DNA of 64,000 nt from Psococerastis gibbosa (Eukaryota > Arthropoda > Insecta > Psocodea > Psocidae). A model generated the notes under the pieces. The model saw nothing but the letters and a program-made list of their open reading frames with translations. It was not told the DNA's origin and did no database searches. The translations under genes were made by a program, and so were the position numbers. Below, in pieces: positions 10,920-21,954 of the stretch (position 1 is the stretch's first letter; each line of letters opens with the position of its first letter). Location: contig OZ020485.1 in assembly GCA_963971405.1 (NCBI GenBank), positions 37,934,469 through 37,998,468 on the forward strand, written 5' to 3'.

Positions 10920-11500
10920 ATATCTATGCGTAGCATAAGAAAAGCTTTCTGATTTCAGTGGAATTTACCCAGAACCCCAAAAAAGTGTTGTCTGTCGGTC
11001 TGTCTGTTTGTCGATTTGAGGGCAAGCCGCTCGGTGGATTTGAATGTAGGTTTATGAATATTATATGCCTCGGTTTAATTTTCTTTTGTTTTCGGCTAAT
11101 GCAAATTTGGAAGGTTTTACCCTTGACAGTTAAGATCTGGGAAAATTAAATAAAAATAACTCAATTTTCACGAAAAAAGACTAAAATATAATTTTTCTGC
11201 GGAACCTTTACATCGATGATTTCTTACTTCAGGCATGTTTCAGCTGTTAAACCCCCCCCCCCTTTAAATTGAGTTAGCCCCCCAAAAAATGGTCCTGAGG
11301 TGTGAGTTTCGTAAAGCTACATACCGAATTTCATTATAATCCACCGGGTAATTTTCCCACAAATCGACCAACAGATAGAGCAGACCGACAGACAGCCAGA
11401 CATTTCGTAAAAACCAATTTTTTGGATTCCTGTGTAAACTTGTAAATCCACTGACATCGACAATTTCGACCACCAGCTTTCCTTATACTACGCATAAATA
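10920..11500. repeat. Inverted pair of family K repeats
   Basis: ATGCGTAGCATAAGAAAAGC with GTCTGTCGGTCTGTCTGTTT at 10925-11010 and the complementary set (CAGACCGACAGACAGCCAGA, TTTCCTTATACTACGCATAA) at 11380-11500 form a large inverted repeat. The sequence between matches the interior of family K at 43175-43945, for example TTTCTGCGG and TTCAGGCATG near 11195-11240. Poly(C) lies at about 11252-11262. Confidence 0.65.
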
Positions 11501-12051
11501 GGAAAGCAAAAACTGCTTTCGAACTTAAAAAGGTCAACGGATGCCATGAAAATGGACACAAAATGCCTCACAACCGGAAAGTCAAATAAAAAACGTACGC
11601 TAATTCCGTCATTTTATCTCACCGCCTATTTACAGAAATATTCTGCTTCAGCTTTTTTTTATTCTACCATTACCATTCACCTCAGCACACTTCACATAAA
11701 TTAGAAACGTCTGTCGTGGCTTTCAGTATGTGGTAGACTGTCCTAGTTTTTATGCATTACGAGGAGTAACGATATATCTGCACAATGGACCGGAACCTAT
11801 GGGGCAGGGGGGGGGGGGGTTGGCATAAAGAGTAAAGACACACTGCGTCGGTTGGTTTGCATTGTCTAAGACAATGCAATTCCTCTTTCCAACCCCCCAC
11901 CCCCAGGTATTGTCAAGCATTCCGCTTCGAATTCACCTCCCCCCAGCATTGCTGCAAAGTTTCCTTTAAAATATTTTAATGTTTGAGTCTCTCTGTTACT
12001 TTCAACCTAATCATTTATAAAGTAAACCTAGTTTTCCAATTGGCGCAATTG
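11501..12051. other. Unassigned sequence with poly(G)
   Basis: Poly(G) at about 11809-11820. No gene was recognised. Confidence 0.4.
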
Positions 12052-12059
12052 ATTTAACA

Positions 12060-13222
12060 CAGGGGTTCCCAAACTGTGGTCCACAGTCGTATATCAGGTT
12101 TCCGCGGAGCAAATAAGAAAATAAAACAGCTGAGTTATTGGAAATTAGAAGTAAATTACAGTCTTGGCACTGAACTATATAAAATTTAACCGATGTCATT
12201 CCCAGCATTTAATCAAATATTAACGAAAACTTAAATGATTGACTGCCTCCTTGTTACTGCGCATGTGTCACGACTTGGTCCAATTGGCTCTACCCCTCCA
12301 ACTTACAACTTACAAGTTCCAGAATTTTAAAATATAGCCTAAAAGTAAAACCTCCAGTACTCATTTTTATCAATAGTTTTTCATGGTCCTTAAACGTTAT
12401 ATAAACCTAAATGCAACCAGTATGTACTAGATTTTGATCATAGCATACCTACTACCTACGTACCTATAGGTTTTACTTTTAGGCTATATTTTTAAATTCT
12501 GGAATTTTGACTTTATCAAATGGTTAATTGTACTATTATTAATTATGAAGCAAACTTAATTAGTTACTGTTTTTACTATTTTCCGTGACGAAATCGGGAA
12601 TCTACTGAATTGTATTATATGTCGTGCTCTATGGTTGGAAATGGAATAAATAGCCTACTACTTTGCATATCGGGCCTACAGTACCTAACCTTTTTTCATT
12701 TTTGGTCTTTCGCATCTTTCGCCCAGTAACTAGTTAAGTTAGCTGCCATAATTAATAATACCTAACAATTAACCATTAATTTTGATAAAGTTCCAGAATT
12801 TAAAAATATAGCCTAAAAGTAAAACCTATAGGTAGGTAGGTATGCTATGATCAAAATCTAGTACATACTGGTTGCATTTAGGCTTATAATAACGTTTAAG
12901 GACCATGAAAAGCTATTGATAAAAATGAGTGCTGGAGGTTTTACTTTTAGGCTATATTTTAAAATTCTGGAACTTGTAAGTTGTACAACTTCCTCGTTGG
13001 AGGGGTAGTGCCAATTGGACCAAGTAGTGACACATGCGCAGTAACAAGGAGGCAGTCCAGCATTTAAGTTTTCGTAAATATTAGCACTTAGGTTAATTGT
13101 AGGCACAAACTACTTGATCTTGGTCCTAGAATTTGACGATTTTCCTGATACAGCCATGGTGGTCCACGGAAAATCATAAAACAATCCAATGGTCCACGGA
13201 CAAGAAAGGTGGGGAACCCCTG
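12060..13222. mobile_element. hAT-like foldback element, 1163 bp, 8-bp TSD
   Basis: It begins CAGGGGTTCCCAAACTGTGG and ends with the complement of CAGGGGTTCCCCACC. The 8-bp flanks are ATTTAACA (12052-12059) and ATTTAGCA (13223-13230), one mismatch apart. The two halves are complements over about 430 bp (12060-12515 and 12785-13222) around a loop of about 270 bp. Inside the arms is a second inverted pair built on AGCCTAAAAGTAAAACCT. CAGGGGTTCCCAAAC ends are typical of hAT elements. No transposase frame is present. A related element is at 34385-35408. Confidence 0.85.
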
Positions 13223-13230
13223 ATTTAGCA

Positions 13231-13826
13231 TATGGTTCTGATAATGTACCTCAAGTAGGAAAACTCGACTTTGTCACTAAATCGAAATAGAAAATATTTC
13301 TGTTTTCCCTTTTTTGTAAATAGTATAGACGGCGTACTATACACAACTACACAAGTATATATTGTAATTAACGCATACCTATATGTGTATTAAGATGAGT
13401 CTCAAAAGGGGTGACCTGTGAGGTATACAGTTTCAATTCATCAAATTCTTGGAACTGTATATACAGTATACAACCCTAAATAAAGCTATTGCTGTAGCAA
13501 ATAAAATATCTCTATGATAATGTATTGTAATTATTATCATCCCTATACAGGCTTGAAAAATAATACTGGCAGATGCAAAGCTTTAGGTTTGAGAGAACAA
13601 TGAGGCTTTTCAGTTTCAAGATTGGAAGAATGATAAGGGGCAACCTAATTCTGTCAGGCGCTTGGCAGTGTTTCCTTTCTTGCAAATTTGGAGAAAATTA
13701 TTTATCTTCAACGAAAGGAGTCCTGGCAACACTGAAGATTTTATGCAATGACAATACTATTGTCCATTACTTGTCCCCATAAAAACTACATAAGCATTTT
13801 TCATTGGCGTGAATTCCCAAAATTTC
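13231..13826. other. Unassigned sequence
   Basis: A 69-codon plus frame at 13573-13782 has no recognisable domain. No repeats with definable ends. Confidence 0.4.
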
Positions 13827-13859
13827 TGGGGGGGGCTTTAGGACCCCTTTGATCCCCCG

Positions 13860-14123
13860 GAGAAAAAAAATCGATAAATGGGCCCAAATTAGTGAGGTTT
13901 TACGCATAGTATACCCTGGAGAAAGGGGAGCCCGGGGGTCTCACCTGGAGAAAAAAAAATTGATAAATGGGCCCAAATTAGTGAGGTTATACGAATATTC
14001 TACCCTGGAGAAAGGGGGCCCGGGGGTCTCCCCCCGAGAATAGAAATTGATGAATAGGCCCAAATTAGGGAGGTTTTACGCATTTTGCAAGCAGTACAGT
14101 GGAGATTTTACAGACGAATACAC
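13860..14123. repeat. Three tandem 88-bp units
   Basis: GAGAAAAAAAATCGATAAAT at 13860 recurs with few changes at 13948 and, more diverged, at 14036. Each unit contains GGGCCCAAATTAGTGAGGTT or a close variant and a GGGGGTCTC run. The spacing is 88 bp in both intervals. The same sequence family appears singly near 7030, 41420 and 47470-47530. Confidence 0.8.
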
Positions 14124-14770
14124 TTACCACTGAGGGGGGTCTCCCCCGAAGACAATTTTTGAAAAAATAGGTCTGAAATATCGGGGTTTTATGAATTTTC
14201 AGTAATATATTTTTGTGAAAGTACTCGGTCAATATGTTAATTATTTTCATGATGTCTTTCATGTTAAATATGTATACCAAGAATTAATTTCCCTTTCGTT
14301 ATTTTGGATTGTATTGGATTGTATTGGCCTTTCGCCTCCATAGCGTCTTTGTCACCAGAAATCCCGGGGGGGGGGGGGCTTACGGGTGCTTCTGGGGGGG
14401 GGGGCTGACGGGTGCTTCTGGGGGGGGCTTAGCCCAGGACCCCCTATTTGCGCCAAAGTTTGCAAGCAGTACAATTGAGATATTATAACGACGATTAAAC
14501 CTACCATTGAAGGGGGCCCGGGGTTCTCCCCCGGAGAAAAATTTGGGAAAAAATAGCTCTGAAGTATTGGGGTTTTAAGCATTTTGAGTAATATAGTTTT
14601 TGTGAAAGTATTTGGTCAATATGTTGATTTTTTTCATGTAAAATAAGCATACTAAAAATTAATTTCCCTTTCATTATTGTGGATACTATGCCTTTAGCCT
14701 TATTACGCCTTTGTCACCAGAAATCCTGGGGGGGCTACGGGTGGACCTTGGGGGGGGGGGCTAAGCCCCC
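14084..14770. repeat. Tandem duplication with 375-bp spacing
   Basis: TTTGCAAGCAGTACA begins units at 14084 and 14459. Each continues through a TCTCCCCCGGAGA-like box, TTGTGAAAGTA and GGTCAATATGTT, TTAATTTCCCTTTC, and GCCTTTGTCACCAGAAATCC before a G-rich end. The copies differ at many sites, so the duplication is not recent. Confidence 0.75.
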
Positions 14771-15027
14771 CCAGGACCCCCTATTTACGTCAACGTCATT
14801 TTTTGCTGATTAGTTAGGTTTACAGATTTACAATGTACAAAGGTAGCTTGTAGTGCCAGTTTCAAGGTTTAGTTTAGTTAAAGACATTGAGGGCATGAGA
14901 GGGCATGAGAGGGCACTTCAGCTTTTGTCTACTGAAAAAAAACTTCTTTTGGAAGTTGAAACATTACGTATACGATCTGAAGTATTTTGTTGGGAAAATG
15001 AGACTATTCTGATGGGTTGAGGTAATA

Positions 15028-15168
15028 ATTAAGAGTATAATTATAAATAAATTTGCACTTAATTCCACCAAATACAATTTTTTATGTACACCGAAACAGC
15101 TGTTGCTGTTAAAAAATTGTATTTGGTGAATTTAGTGCAAATTTATTTATAATTATACTCTTAGTTGT
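15028..15168. repeat. Near-perfect hairpin, 54-bp arms
   Basis: TAAGAGTATAATTATAAATA begins the left arm and its complement ends the right arm. The arms meet around ATGTACACCGAAACAGCTGTTGCTG. Mismatches are few, so a transcript could fold into a long stem. It could be a small MITE; no target duplication is evident. Confidence 0.75.
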
Positions 15169-15454
15169 CATGTATCACTTCCACAAAGTCACTGAAGAAA
15201 CTCTCTCATGGATAAGGTAATAATCCTATTGACCAATAATTTGGTTGATGGAAGGGAAGTAATTCAATACACCAACAGATCAATCTGTTGCAACTAAACT
15301 GACTCGTTGGTTCAATTAAACTATCGAATTGATAGAACTGGTTGGGCAAAAGGAGTTTGGAGTTTGTTGCTCGTGTAGTTGTAGATAATTTCCGTTCTAC
15401 CAACTGATTTTCTGACTTGCAGCAAGTTATATTGTACAAGTTCCAGACGTTATT
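15169..15454. other. Unassigned sequence
   Basis: Nothing recognised; a 77-codon minus frame here has no domain. Confidence 0.4.
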
Positions 15455-16340
15455 TGAAAAGAACCGGTCCGAGTTTACTCGAACATGCTTTCCAATTTTT
15501 CAATTAGTAAATGATAGAGAAAATGAGTAATGTCATGGTAAATAATTGTCATATGGTATATTTCGGATATCACAGAGGGGGGGGGGGGGTTATCCACCTA
15601 ACGTCACTGGAGGTGAGGTAAATTCTAGATAGGTCAGAGCAACACATTACCACATATTAATAATGGCAGGGCACGCAAAACATATGAGCGCGAATTTCCT
15701 ACCATTTATTCAAAAAATGTTTTTTTCACAAAACCAAATACTTTTTTTTGGAAAGCAAACTGTTTGGTTTCGTTACTCAATTTAACACCTAAAACATGCC
15801 TGAAGGTAGAAATCATCGATCGAAAGGTTTCCCAGAAAAATTATTTTTTAGTCATTTTACATTCAAATTTAGTTGTTTTTATTTTATTACCCCCAGAAGC
15901 AAACTATCAAGGGGCAAGCGCCCCCCCCCCCCCCGCATTTTATTAACATTAATAACTACTACAATATATGTGAATTTGAATTGAAATCGTTGGAGCCGTT
16001 TTTTAGAAATAATTTTTTTATGAGTTTTTTTTGTTTTTTTTTTTAGTATAAACCCCCCCCCCCCCAAATTGTGTCAGACCAAAATCAAAAAAATTGTCCC
16101 GAGGCATGATTTTTGTTAACCTGCATGCTACATTTCATCAAAATCGACAGAGTAGTTTGCCCGGAAATCGATGAACAGACAGAGCGACAGACAGACAGAC
16201 AGACACACAGACAGACAGACATTTCGTGAAACCATCTTTTTGGGTTCCTGGGACCTCCAAAAGTGTAAATCCGTTGAAATCTCGGAATCGAACATTTCGA
16301 CCATCACAAAGCTTACGTATAAATTGGAAAAAAAACAACT
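15455..16340 (-). repeat. Dispersed repeat family K, copy 1
   Basis: In reverse this matches 43175-43945: GAACATGCTTTCCAATTT, CATGGTAAATAATT, GGTTTCGTTACTCAATTTAA, TACCCCCAGAAGCAAACTAT, then a poly(C) block, ACAGACAGACAGACA and GAACATTTCGACCATCACAA. The GACA microsatellite (16182-16222) and two poly(C) runs lie within it. Minus-strand frames across it are low-complexity and are not genes. Confidence 0.75.
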
Positions 16341-16381
16341 CAATATTAGTGAGACACGGGATTTTAAATTTACTAGTGACA

Positions 16382-16708
16382 ACTGACAAGTGCCTTTGGA
16401 TCTTTTCCGTAATCATCACAAACGGCTGGAATGGTATTAGAGGCAACCGCTGCATGTTGGATCATGTCTTAATACTGTGTATTCGTTATTATTCCGATTC
16501 AGAACGTTTCTGTCTGTTACGTGTTGAACATGAATTTCGTAGAGTTGGTTGGTGTGGTAGGTACAAAGAAAAGTGTGGCCTGTGGTTGACATTTTTGGAG
16601 GAAGAAAGGCCTAAAAGCCTATGTGAGATGATAGCGGAAAACGTCCGTGCATTTTTACCTAGGGTTAAGGTGGACACGATTACCCGAGAGATCAAGAAAG
16701 TGCTATAA
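16382..16708 (+). pseudogene. Degenerate coding-like block, part 1 (unknown family)
   Basis: After family K ends, the plus frame stays open for about 109 codons to a TAA at 16706-16708. It has balanced, protein-like composition, including CGRYKEKCGLWLTFLEEERP and MIAENVRAFLPRVKVDTITR. I do not recognise the family. Two more coding-like pieces in other frames follow directly (16707-16994, 17053-17262), which suggests one gene broken by frameshifts rather than three genes. The apparent start upstream lies in the K repeat and is not credible. It could be a decayed host gene, a viral insertion or a transposon protein. The sequence alone does not decide. Confidence 0.4.
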
Positions 16709-16994
16709 TGTCTTATGGGCTCTGAAACAGGCAAAACCTATCGTGGCCAAAGGTCAAAACTATTATCCAGTACAAGCGCGAAGGTACGCACAACACGTTT
16801 AACAGGCAGCGTTGGGGGTATACGATGTAAAAGAGTATACCGTATGCGAAAATACATATCGTACTGCAAAACTTATTTTACACCCTCTGGCCTCTACCGA
16901 AGTGAGACTTTTATCACATGCTCGGAGATTACTTATCCTATGTTTCATTTTCATTCCTTTTAATATCAAACGGCCTGAGCGTATACATATATGA
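16707..16994 (+). pseudogene. Degenerate coding-like block, part 2
   Basis: A plus frame overlapping the end of part 1 reads NVLWALKQAKPIVAKG and YYPVQARRYAQHV. It meets a TAA at 16800-16802, then continues as ALGVYDVKEYTVCENTYRTA and LASTEVRLLSHARRLLI to a TGA at 16992-16994. The internal stop and the change of frame from part 1 argue that the gene is dead. The composition looks protein-coding compared with the repeats on either side. Family unknown. Confidence 0.35.
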
Positions 16995-17052
16995 CACCAC
17001 ATTCACAGCATGGCTTCTTCGTTACTCTTTGAATTTCTATTAAAATTTCCAC

Positions 17053-17262
17053 TTGGTCGTTATTGAGCAAGCTCTATGCAAACAAGCGAATAAATTAGCT
17101 CATCCAGCTAGTGTAGCCATCAAAGGGAATGCTCCCATAGGTGCGTGCATGTTTACACGTAGTAAATGCATAGGCATAGCATTACATAGCATACTGTGCT
17201 GTTTAAAAAAGAGTAAAATACGAATAGGGTGCGTTCAAATAGCTGACGGTACAGTACGTTGA
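17053..17262 (+). pseudogene. Degenerate coding-like block, part 3
   Basis: A third plus frame gives EQALCKQANKLAHPASVAIK, GNAPIGACMFTRSKCIGIAL and KIRIGCVQIADGTVR before a TGA. It is Cys- and Lys-rich with no recognised motif. It follows part 2 after about 60 bp with no clear splice signals that I can defend. It may be a continuation of the same broken gene. Confidence 0.3.
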
Positions 17263-17459
17263 GCACCCTACAAAGTTATTTATAACTATGAAGTCAAATT
17301 TTGAGCCAAGCAATTTTATACACGGTATACAGAATCGTCATCATACATATACATACAGTATAATCTATATGATGTATAATAAAATATCGCGTATGTCATG
17401 ATTTTTTTTTTTTTGATAGTCAATGCCAAAAAACTACATAAATATGCTCTTCAACGAAG

Positions 17460-18172
17460 GGTTAGTTGAACTTACGTTGACTGCTGTTGTAGCTGTTGTA
17501 ATAGTAATTATAGGTATAGGTTCCATAGTCATCGAACAATTAGGGCGAAGCTCATTGTAGGGGAAGGGGGTGACGTTTCGGGAGTAGGTGCAGAGGCAAG
17601 TACTATTTGGCTGGGGGAGGGGGCAGGTGCCTATCGGGGCTGAGTAGTAGTAAGCGTTGATCTGAGCCAACCACGCACTTAGGTAGCTTTGATTTATACT
17701 ATACAAAATAATAGCCTATGTGTATTAAACATTAATTATTGATATGTACCTATATGAAAAATTTAGTCTATTCTCAATACAATAGTCTTGTATTTTTGCC
17801 CTTCAGGTCGTTGGTTGCGGGGGGGGGGGCGACATTTCCGCATTTGCCCCAGATGATTTTGACTGGGGTACCCCCCCCCCCCCTGCCCCAGCTTCCACAG
17901 CTTCAGCCGCCATTGTGTAGGTGCTACTTCCATCATCAGGCTAAGTCCTGAGAAGGACTGATGGTGTTGTCCTGGTAAAGACTGATGGTTTCTGGACGAA
18001 TTCATTGCAGAAACCATCAGTATTTCTCAGGACTTAGCCTGATGATGGGAGTAGCACCCACTCCCTTCCCCTGACAATGGGATCCGCCCTAATTATTCGA
18101 TGACTATGCGGCCCATGCCTCTAATGACTATTGACACAGCAGGCAATGTAAGTCCAACTAACACTTTGTTAA
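17460..18172. mobile_element. Foldback element, about 713 bp
   Basis: TTAGTTGAACTTACGTTG and CATAGTCATCGAACAATTAG on the left return as complements at 18060-18172 (CTAATTATTCGATGACTATG, TGTAAGTCCAACTAACAC). A second, inner inverted pair lies at 17920-17970 and 18005-18060 (CATCAGGCTAAGTCCTGAGA). Poly(G) and poly(C) occur at about 17820 and 17871. Non-coding. Confidence 0.7.
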
Positions 18173-18390
18173 ATAGTATTACACCATTGCCACTAACCTT
18201 TACCAATGAATAAAATACGTTATAGCACCACAGCACGCTCATGAATAAAAAAAAAAAACAGTGTCTCATTTCTCAAAGTTCATGGTCTGACAGTACCTGT
18301 ATGGTAAATTGCTTCAAACTCTCACGATGCATTTTAGTGTTACAATAATATTTTTATTGTATACCCACAGAAAACTTGATGAGCATCTTC

Positions 18391-18588
18391 AATAAATAAT
18401 GACTTTTTGTTCTATTACTAAGCCAACCTAGCGGAGTTAGGGCTATAAAGCCTTCTCTTAATCTTAACTAGAAAGGCCCGGGCCTGCTTTACATGCTCCC
18501 GAAGCATGGCCAGAAAATGTACCTAGTGTAGGACTCGAACCTTTCAGGTGAAAGTCAGAATCCGTACCACTACTCTACATGACATCTT
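18391..18588 (-). mobile_element. tRNA-derived SINE, family A, copy 2
   Basis: In reverse, the head ATGTAGAGTAGTGGTACGGA carries an A-box-like stretch and GGTTCGAGTCCTA is a clear B box. The body and the AACTCCGCTAGGTTGGCTTA end match the other copies, and the tail is an AGTCATTATTTATT-type sequence. Confidence 0.85.
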
Positions 18589-19112
18589 GCACTGATGGGT
18601 ATGAATTCGAGGTACTCCATACTCGTATTGCCTTTACAGTCAATTCAAATAAATGATTCATTCCTACAGGGACCGTATTTCATGCTTTGCATGAGGCCAT
18701 ATGGCTGAACATTAAATGAAGGTGGCACATGCAAGTTGCAGGAAAGCCAAGCGAGGAGGAATCTTAATAATCCAGGGATAAGCAGTCCGTTCAATAAGAG
18801 TAGAGCAATATTAAGACTTCCAGCGAGACGTCTGCACGACTGCTGCATATTACTGGATATTGTATATTGTGTTCATAGACTATTTTACATGCTTTGCAGT
18901 ATAAGTGCCATAGAAATGGATGCTTAATAGCCTAATTTTGTAAAATATACTGTTTATTCGGTGTGATCAAGACTATATAAGAGGATCGATGTTTGGGCAT
19001 TGAAAAGATTGAATTAAGGAAAGCCCAGACTTTAAATATAACAATCAATAACTACTTGTAAACCATATTTTAGCCTACAACATAATTGAAACCAAAATTG
19101 CTCGACGTTCAT
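18589..19112. other. Unassigned sequence
   Basis: Overlapping 63-67-codon frames have no domain. No repeats with definable ends. Confidence 0.4.
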
Positions 19113-19115
19113 TAA

Positions 19116-19499
19116 GGCGCCCATTCCACCGACCGGCTAGGGCCATTTACAAAAACGGTGACGTGGTAGCAGACATTCAAGACTTAGGTGGCGTTTCCAC
19201 CGATCTCGCATTGCAGAATGCAAATGACATTGACGGAAATTAGAATTTTTCTTTTTATAGAAATCCATTAAAATGTTTGTACTTAACATATCCCATGACG
19301 CCATTTTTTAATTTTAGTTTGTTTGTTTGTGATTTTACTGTATGATCATTGAACAATTTTAACTATGGCATAGAGGAAAATAAACATTTCCGTGAATTCT
19401 GCAATGCGAGGTCGATGGAAACCCCGTCTAAGTCTTGAATGTTTGCTACCACGTCACTGTTTTTGTAAATAGCCCTAGCCGGTCGGTGGAATGGGCGCC
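19116..19499. mobile_element. Foldback element, GGCGCCCATTCCACC ends, TSD TAA
   Basis: Arms of about 115 bp (19116-19230 and 19385-19499) are complements with few mismatches, starting GGCGCCCATTCCACCGACCG. TAA flanks both ends (19113-19115 and 19500-19502). The centre, with CATATCCCATGACGCCATTT and TATGGCATAGAG, is the same as the centre of the foldback at 5958-6432. A 3-bp TAA duplication fits PIF/Harbinger insertion preference, but no transposase is present. Confidence 0.8.
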
Positions 19500-19502
19500 T
19501 AA

Positions 19503-20085
19503 TCAATACGCTAAATTGGTATACAGTATTGGAAACTCTAATAAGAGGACTTGAGCTACCAGACTCAATATTGATAAATTTGAAAGGGTAAATGAAGAAA
19601 AACCACATTAAAAAAAAAATGTGACGTCTGGAAAAACAGATTCACCCATGCGAATGAGATAAGTAAACCATTTTTTACAGGTCAAAGTTTTTTCCGCGAC
19701 TTATCGGATGCTTTTGTAATTTGAGATTTTAGGGGCTTTATGCGACTTTTGGTGCTCTGAACCGCTCAAGCATGATTACCATCTGAGCATTTCATATTTT
19801 CCGACGTCTGTATGAAATGCTCTTTAACTTATAGTTAAGAAACAGATTTTAAAATTTGGAAAAGTTGTCATGAGAAAGAGGTTTTTAAGAAATAACAAGA
19901 GGGCTATTTTTGTGATGAAAAAGTCATTGTGCTCATGTATAAATGCGTCGTGGTGAAAGATATGCAAAAAACTTCGCCAATAAAATGCTTATACTTTACA
20001 TATTACTTTTAAATTTTACTTTATGTGTGGAATATTACTAAAATAAACGAAACGAAAAACGAGTACAGGAAAGGAGCCTCCCCGA
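19503..20085. other. Unassigned sequence
   Basis: No gene or definable repeat was found. Confidence 0.4.
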
Positions 20086-20089
20086 AGAT

Positions 20090-20295
20090 CACTATTTATA
20101 CACGTGGATAAAAAACCGATCGGGCGTACCCCCAGGCAACCCCAATTGGAATAATCTAGTGGCTAATCCTTTCACCACCGAGAAGAAACCGAAGACTTCA
20201 ACGACCTTTGGTTGTGCAGCGACCAAGGCGTCAGGTTGGCTGAATACTGGGCCCAGAAACTAGGAGTCTCTACCTCGGACATAAGAAACTAACTG
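20090..20295 (+). pseudogene. LINE 3' terminal fragment
   Basis: CACGTGGATAAAAAACCGAT, CTAATCCTTTCACCACCGAG and GAAGACTTCAAC recur at 21835-21940 after a LINE C-terminal frame. One frame here reads TEDFNDLWLCSDQGVRLAEY and AQKLGVSTSDIRN before a stop. It is most simply a 5'-truncated copy of the same element's last part. The exact reading frame in the parent element is uncertain. Confidence 0.5.
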
Positions 20296-20880
20296 ACTAA
20301 GCGAGAAGACATATTTTTACGACGCCTTTTTACGACCGTTCTTAGTTTCACAGGTTACTAGCCTTACAACTTTTATGAGTGCATTTAATTTAAATAGTAG
20401 ATATAAAGTGCTTCTAATAGGCCAATGTACAGTCAATGTGTGAAGTTCTGTGAATACATTATTCTACCGAAATTGCATATACAGTAAGTACAAACAGGAG
20501 ATTAAACCTTCCTTCTTATTCTAAAACAACTGACTGCCCGGCTTTCACAAATAAGAATAGCTGACTAATGGGTAGCTATAAGAAAGTAGGCTAGTTATTT
20601 CATGATTTTGTATGTAACATAGACCACAGAATGTATGAATGCACGCACAATATAGTTTAACAACAATAATAAATCCAGTGCTCTAGTCCTAAATAAATCA
20701 ATATCATCGTTAAAGATCTACAGCAGAAACACTTTGCCGTAGCTGACGTCCGTGACTTTCTTTTTTTCCTATAAAATTTGAAAGTCAGCAGTCATCAATT
20801 TGGAAATTAATATGACCAGCTACTGTATGTCACATCAAAGGGCAAAAAAAAAATAAAGAGTCATCAATTTCAATTGAGAT
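20296..20880. other. Unassigned sequence
   Basis: No gene recognised. Confidence 0.4.
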
Positions 20881-21200
20881 TTGGGCCCCACTTCCCTAAT
20901 TACTCAAGTAATCGGCACTCAAGTAACTTTGAAATACTTAGGCCCGTGTTCAATCTCCAATATGGAAGGAGGCTATCAGACATTTCATCTCGACCTGAGG
21001 ATGGATGACAGGGCGGTTATCTTGTGCCCCTTTTCACCCTTTTCCCTTGTTTTATCCTCGAAGGTGTCACCCGCCCTGATCATATCGGCCACGGCATCTC
21101 TAATGAGAAAGGCAGACTAACTTTACAGAGGCATGTCCATGTCGTTGACGATATTTCCCATCAGAATGGCTCTACCTTCTGACTCCTTTCTGTTTTCTAC

Positions 21201-21945
21201 ATGGTGTTTTGGACTCATTTACAGAGAGATAATTCTGATAGGTCGTCTAATAGTTTTGGAGCAACCAACCCATCCAATCTCCTACCACAGTACTTGTCGC
21301 AGCATGAACAGCGTCTTCAGAGAGTCCGTCCAAAAATAAAAAAAAGAGCGGCGGAAAGAAAGCCCTGGGAATACTCGTACATCGTGTCATCAAACAAACC
21401 AAGGGACCTTCCGAGAGACGTGGCAGTGGTGACTTTCCGAATGGCGACGGGATACGATTTCCTTCAGAAGCACTTGCACAGGATTGGGGTGGTGGACTCA
21501 CTATTGTGCCCCTTGTGTTTCACATCTGAAGGAACTGCAGAACATCTCGCAACCTGCGACGGCCTTAATATAGGGACGTCATCTGCGAGGCAACTCTGGA
21601 GGGACGAGCTTCTTTATACTGGGCGGCACGGCGTCGGATGGCCGAAAGGCCACGTACGGGCGTTGGCTGAAGTAAGAAGTAAGTTACCTTCTGACTCCTT
21701 CCGAGTTACAGTGATAAACGCGTCTCGTCTCGTCCCTTCCCAATATAACGTAAGACTCGTCGTCTAAGAAACGTGTATCGTGTGTCAATAGACTTAATGA
21801 ACAAAAGGAATTGAAAGACTTTTTACTCACGTGGATAAAAAAAAACGATCAGGCGTACCCCGGGCAACGTTAAGGGGAAATATCTAATGGCTAACCCTTT
21901 CACCACCGAGCAGAGGCAAAAGACTTCAACAAACTTTGGGTAGGA
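21201..21945 (+). pseudogene. LINE ORF2 C-terminus with zinc-knuckle-like motif
   Basis: The plus frame 21201-21767 contains VVTFRMATGYDFLQKHLHRI, then CPLCFTSEGTAEHLATC, a CX2C-X8-H-X4-C pattern. This region lies after the RNase H domain in Jockey/I/R1-like LINEs, where a line such as RxxTGH, HLxRxG, CxxC, HLxxC is usual. The frame ends at a TAA at 21765-21767. The RT and RNase H domains are missing upstream, so it is 5'-truncated. The 3' part shares sequence with 20090-20295. Confidence 0.78.
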
Positions 21946-21954
21946 TTTCAAAAA

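Noticed and set aside
16138..16455. 105- and 84-codon minus frames with CLSVCLSVCLS repeats
   Set aside because: They translate the GACA microsatellite in family K.
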